The position numbers were made by a program, and so were the translations under genes. The notes beneath the pieces are model-generated. The model worked only from the letters and a program-made list of their open reading frames with translations. It made no database searches and was not told the origin of the DNA. This document shows, one piece after another, positions 6,281-9,184 of a stretch of 9,184 nucleotides of DNA; position 1 is the first letter of the stretch; the number at the start of each line of letters is the position of its first letter. Source of the stretch: an uncultured Clostridia bacterium. Its GTDB lineage: Bacteria > Bacillota > Clostridia > Lachnospirales > CAG-274. Location of the stretch: contig CANQBT010000088.1 in NCBI GenBank assembly GCA_947589405.1, positions 1 to 9,184 of the forward strand. Reading direction: 5' to 3'.

Positions 6281-6702
6281 TCCATTTTATCCATTACCTT
6301 GATGCCCGTAAAAGTAAAGGGCATGCTTCTTTTTACCAAAGTTTTTGATTCCCAATCAGCAGGAGTAACTTCGGTAAATTGCACGCCCGTCACCATATAT
6401 CTTTCTGTTTTGTTTGTGTTTGGATTTGTTAAGGAAGCGTATATCGTAAATATAGGAGATACGCCCTTCTGCCAGTTTTCAATTATTTCAGCGTCAACGC
6501 CTGTATTTATCCTTGCACCTTCAAGAGTACCCTCGCCGTCATATCCTGTATAGACGTGGTGGGTGTTATAATCTCCTGTTGGAGCAAACTCCTCAAATTG
6601 TCCCGTCATTTTTATATTGATTTTATTTATTTCGATAAGCTTTTCGGTATTAAGAAATACTTCGCCGCTTGTACCCTTTAAAAATTTATTGGTATCAAAC
6701 AT
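6277..6702 (-). CDS. Tail tube protein (XkdM-like)
   Basis: This 141-residue protein is a good match to the XkdM/DUF2001 tail tube family, which polymerises into the inner tube through which DNA (or, in a tailocin, ions) passes. The N-terminus FLKGTSGEVFLNTEKLIEIN (7-26) has the family's 'GxxGxVxxNGxxxxEv' shape. It is followed by NKINIKMTGQFEEF (26-39), GYDGEGTLEGARIN (54-67), a central IYASLTNPNTNKTERYMVTGVQFTE region, and a closing strand with KRSMPFTFTG (124-133). ATG 6702 has TAGGAGG overlapping the sheath stop. Sheath followed directly by tube is the standard pair in contractile tails. What follows is unusual: no tail assembly chaperone pair or tape measure comes next. Confidence 0.92.
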   Translation of the reverse strand: MFDTNKFLKGTSGEVFLNTEKLIEINKINIKMTGQFEEFAPTGDYNTHHVYTGYDGEGTLEGARINTGVDAEIIENWQKGVSPIFTIYASLTNPNTNKTERYMVTGVQFTEVTPADWESKTLVKRSMPFTFTGIKVMDKME

Positions 6703-6714
6703 TTATTATTCCTC

Positions 6715-7776
6715 CTACTCTAATGTGACAAGGAAATGAAGGTTTTCCATGCAATTGGTCACCTTTATATTTCCTGATAAGAATACGTTTCTCTTAAAAG
6801 AACGCCTTTTGACCGTCTCATCGTCCCAATCGGCAGCTTCTGTTTTGCCGGAAGCGATCCACGCCGCTCTTTGTTCTGCAATATCGACTTCGGCAATATT
6901 GGTAAACTCTTCGTCCAATATATCTTCATACGCTAAGGCATCAAAATAGGCGCATACTGCGCCGATAAAAAGAGCCTGATTTTTATACTTGTTCTTGAAG
7001 CGACCCTGATATGTATTCTTGAATACATCTCTTATGTCGTCCCTTATCATATCCATTGTTTCTACAGTCTCAATGTACTGCATATCTTCTGTAGCTGTGC
7101 TTCCGTTAGTTGAGGTAAGCGAATTTATACCTGTCACCACTCTTACGCCGCCGATGTCGTTTGTAAGTACAAACTGACCGGCCTTTATTGCTGCGTCAAT
7201 GTCTTCAACTTCGTCAACTAAATTAAGATCCGGGAGAAGATAATTTGTGCAGCCCTTTTCTACATTGCAGCTTGCCAATAATCCCAAAAGAGAAGGTATG
7301 TAGCTTACTGCCGTTATTTCATCACCATCAATTCCGTAGCAATCCTGATCAAAGTACACATAATGCATACAGTCGTTATTTTTATGGGTACCTATAGCCT
7401 TATATGAGTGGGTTGCCTTTTCCTCGCTCTTTATCCAACTTGCAATATCGTCCTGCATTTCTTCTACAGGGCTGCCGATCCAGCCGGAAGGCCTAGCGAT
7501 CGCTATAGCATTTGCATAATCGGCAAATGTAGTGGAATTATTGGCTATAACCACCACCTCATAAGGCGCAAAAGCCATACACGCCTTTATGTACTTTAAA
7601 TTATCTGCACTATAGTCCTTTTCATTGACCTCTGCCACATTCTTATATTCGTTTACACGTAACGTCTCCTTTGTTGAGTCGTTAAGCAGCAATATGGCAG
7701 TTCCTCTCTCGCTCCTTGTAATAAGAGTGGTAGCCAATTGTCTGAATAAAATTTCAATATTTGGTCTTGTTGCCAT
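6715..7776 (-). CDS. Contractile tail sheath protein (XkdK-like)
   Basis: This 353-residue protein belongs to the tail sheath family (XkdK). The family-typical start is NIEILFRQLATTLITRSERG (6-25) followed by TAILLLNDST. The core includes YEVVVIANN (72-80), VSYIPSLLGLLASCN (157-171) and the conserved GGVRVVTGINSLTS (209-222). The C-terminal sheath domain has QYIETVETMDMIRDDIRDVF (233-252), NTYQGRFKNKYKNQALFIGAV (254-274) and the end KRNVFLSGNIKVTNCMENLHFLVTLE (328-353). It would surround the tube and contract to drive it into the cell. AAGGAGG lies well placed before ATG 7776. It is shorter than PBSX XkdK (over 450 residues), so it probably lacks an outer insertion domain. A sheath gene makes this a contractile, not siphovirus-type, tail. 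Confidence 0.95.
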   Translation of the reverse strand: MATRPNIEILFRQLATTLITRSERGTAILLLNDSTKETLRVNEYKNVAEVNEKDYSADNLKYIKACMAFAPYEVVVIANNSTTFADYANAIAIARPSGWIGSPVEEMQDDIASWIKSEEKATHSYKAIGTHKNNDCMHYVYFDQDCYGIDGDEITAVSYIPSLLGLLASCNVEKGCTNYLLPDLNLVDEVEDIDAAIKAGQFVLTNDIGGVRVVTGINSLTSTNGSTATEDMQYIETVETMDMIRDDIRDVFKNTYQGRFKNKYKNQALFIGAVCAYFDALAYEDILDEEFTNIAEVDIAEQRAAWIASGKTEAADWDDETVKRRSFKRNVFLSGNIKVTNCMENLHFLVTLE

Positions 7777-7792
7777 TCTTTTATTTCCTCCT

Positions 7793-8236
7793 TTACATTC
7801 TCAGCTTCAATGTTTCCATTGTTTCGGCATCGCTTTCATCCAGGTACTCTGTGCCTATTTCAAAATCAAAGCTTATGTTCAATATCCCTTTTGGCAATCG
7901 TTCAAACTCCACTTCGTCTATAAACACAGCACAGCCCTCTTTTATTTCAAAGGGGACTTCCGCAAAATAAAAAGAAAGCCTGTCCTCTATGTCCATCATC
8001 TCGGCCTTGCAGTCTTTTTCATTTTTTGCATAATAGTAAATGTCAAAATATACCTTTACCTGCCTTATTGCCTGTGAAAAAAGCCCTGCTTTGGTATCCA
8101 TAAACACCTTAAAGCAAGACCCTTCCACAGGTTCAGTTAAATCACTGTCAATTGTTGCAATTCCTGTTGCTTCGGTCAGTCCTTCACACACCGCCTTGAA
8201 TATAGTTTTTAAGCTTACAATAATATCACCCCTCAT
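7793..8236 (-). CDS. Tail terminator family protein (DUF6838, XkdJ-like)
   Basis: This protein of about 147 residues resembles the XkdJ-type tail terminator family, which caps the head-proximal end of tube and sheath. The pattern is a leading helix (SLKTIFKAVCEGLTEATG, 8-25), a strand bearing GSCFKVFMDTKAGLFSQAIRQVKVYFDIYYY (39-69), an EMMDIEDRLSFYFAEVPFEI helix and strand (84-103), and a final strand pair with NISFDFEIGTEYL. It lies between the gp10-like gene and the sheath gene, the place expected for a terminator. The start is uncertain: ATG 8236 overlaps the previous stop (ATGA) with little ribosome site of its own, while a strong AGGGGTGAT lies just inside the frame, before ATT codons. 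A non-standard ATT start a few codons in is possible. Confidence 0.82.
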   Translation of the reverse strand: MRGDIIVSLKTIFKAVCEGLTEATGIATIDSDLTEPVEGSCFKVFMDTKAGLFSQAIRQVKVYFDIYYYAKNEKDCKAEMMDIEDRLSFYFAEVPFEIKEGCAVFIDEVEFERLPKGILNISFDFEIGTEYLDESDAETMETLKLRM

Positions 8237-8661
8237 TCCAAAGTGTCGGCAATTTCATCAACAAAACCCTCACAATCACTTTCATACCTGTCCTCAAATT
8301 CGGCCGCTGCTGTCTTAAAGACATGATAACCTTCCACATAGCCTACATTTCTGCCGCTGCGTGTCACCATATTGTGACCTTCTTCAATAAGGTGTCCGTG
8401 ATGTGCAGGACTTCCTGTATATACTCTTATGCTGTCTGCGCCTGTTGACGAATGCTTGTAATATTTACCTCGCTTAATGCTTTTTTCATAGTTACCCGTC
8501 CTTTTCTTCACGGAAGAGCGGGCTTTTTTCTTAGTAGCATTTTTAAGCTTATTACCTTCCTTTTGCATAAATCTTTTGACTTCTTTAGGATAATTTCGTC
8601 TTACAAGTTCAAGAGCGTTTGCAAAGTCATCAATGCTTCCGTCAAATTCAAAACCTGACAT
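8233..8661 (-). CDS. HK97 gp10-like tail completion protein (XkdI-like)
   Basis: This 142-residue basic protein belongs to the HK97 gp10/XkdI family, which joins the portal-side connector to the tail. The N-terminal helix (SIDDFANALELVRRNYPKEVKRFMQKEG, 9-36) leads into a strongly basic patch, KLKNATKKKARSSVKKRTGNYEKSIKRGKYY (38-68). Then comes the family's GSPAHHGHLIEEGHNMV segment (83-99) and VEGYHVFKTAAAEFEDRYE (108-126). A near-perfect TAGGAGGTG site that includes the previous gene's stop precedes ATG 8661. The stop overlaps the next gene by four bases. The presence of this head-joining protein slightly favours a true (pro)phage over a headless particle, but PBSX-like and tailocin loci can keep it. 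Confidence 0.9.
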   Translation of the reverse strand: MSGFEFDGSIDDFANALELVRRNYPKEVKRFMQKEGNKLKNATKKKARSSVKKRTGNYEKSIKRGKYYKHSSTGADSIRVYTGSPAHHGHLIEEGHNMVTRSGRNVGYVEGYHVFKTAAAEFEDRYESDCEGFVDEIADTLE

Positions 8662-8672
8662 AGTGCCACCTC

Positions 8673-9184
8673 CTACACAGACTTTACAGCTTCAACGATC
8701 CTGCCACATACAATATCACCTATAATATCGGCGGCATTATCAAGCCCAAATATATTGCCCTGCACCTGTACAGTCACATTTATATTGGGCTTCTGTTGGG
8801 CGATCTTTGCGCTTTTATCGGCAGGAATTATACGTGTTCCCGTAGGAAGGTCCATTATTTCACCGCCGTTTTCGTTTACTCTTGTCCAACCGCCGCCAAA
8901 ATACGTCGTACCTGTTGCATTGCTGTCTGTACTGTTTGTATTTATGGCAGGGTTGTCTGTGCTTCCTGTTGTTACTGTCAATGGGATAGTAACTGACATA
9001 GGTTCGCCAAGCATATCTTTTATTTTGTTTTTAAATTTTTTGGTAGCTTCATCGGCAGCGTCAAGGCTTTCTTTGCTTACAAGACCTTCACTATATGTTT
9101 TAGCAATAAGTGTTGCGCCTGTTTGTAATTGTGGTCCTTCGGTGTTGCTATCAAGAGTTTTGAGTATATCAATAATGCCTTGTG
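8673..9184 (-). CDS. Tail tape measure-like protein, C-terminal end (cut by window edge)
   Basis: The frame is open to the right edge, giving the last 169 residues of a longer protein. An internal Met at 9014 is not a likely start, since the frame upstream remains coding (for example TLIAKTYSEGLVSKESLDAA and an amphipathic EATKKFKNKIKDM). The end has two features typical of Gram-positive tape measures: GGGWTRVNENGGEIMDLPTG, continuing TRIIPADKS, about 70 residues from the end, and the terminal NINVTVQVQGNIFGLDNAAD followed by an IGDIVCGRIVEAVKSV helix. Ser/Thr/Asn-rich low-complexity sequence precedes the GGGW motif. In the full protein a long coiled coil would fix tail length. The position before the gp10-like, sheath and tube genes is unusual for a tape measure. 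A different tail protein with a borrowed C-terminus is possible. Confidence 0.72.
   Translation of the reverse strand, partial: QGIIDILKTLDSNTEGPQLQTGATLIAKTYSEGLVSKESLDAADEATKKFKNKIKDMLGEPMSVTIPLTVTTGSTDNPAINTNSTDSNATGTTYFGGGWTRVNENGGEIMDLPTGTRIIPADKSAKIAQQKPNINVTVQVQGNIFGLDNAADIIGDIVCGRIVEAVKSV

Overview
The window is a contiguous block of contractile-tail (myovirus-type) structural genes, from a prophage, a phage, or a phage-tail-like particle locus. All fourteen genes lie on the minus strand and are packed with gaps of a few bases or short overlaps, so transcription runs from the right edge to the left edge. The families match the PBSX (xkd) tail module of Bacillus subtilis. Together with strong AGGAGG-type ribosome sites, moderately low GC and free use of ATA and AGA codons, this suggests a Bacillota host, most likely an anaerobic Clostridia species (an inference, not proven). 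No host chromosomal gene, integrase, RNA gene, CRISPR array or insertion sequence is visible.

Layout in transcription order: the C-terminal end of a tape-measure-like protein (9184-8673, open at the right edge); an HK97 gp10/XkdI-like completion protein (8661-8233); an XkdJ-like tail terminator (8236-7793); a compact tail sheath (7776-6715); an XkdM-like tail tube (6702-6277); a DUF2577/XkdR-like baseplate protein (6280-5945); a DUF2634/XkdS-like gp25-type wedge (5943-5503); a 77-base gap; an XkdQ-like hub fused to an NlpC/P60 peptidase (5425-3995); a DUF2313/XkdU-like wedge protein (3992-3444); an XkdP-like protein ending in a copper-amine-oxidase-N-like domain (3431-2700); a baseplate J/XkdT wedge (2685-1612); and three tail-fibre-type genes in a row (1619-894, 889-191, 177-1, the last cut by the left edge).

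The products would build one machine: tube inside sheath, capped by terminator and completion protein, attached to a hub, wedge and spike baseplate that carries fibres for host recognition and a cell-wall peptidase for penetration. The parts list is ordinary, but the order is not. The tape-measure-like gene lies upstream of the completion, terminator, sheath and tube genes rather than after the tube, no chaperone or tape measure follows the tube, the hub follows the DUF2634 gene, and the XkdP-like gene sits between the DUF2313 and baseplate J genes. No promoter or terminator can be seen, so the block reads as an interior segment of a longer late operon. Head genes and lysis genes, which would tell a phage from a tailocin, would lie outside the window.
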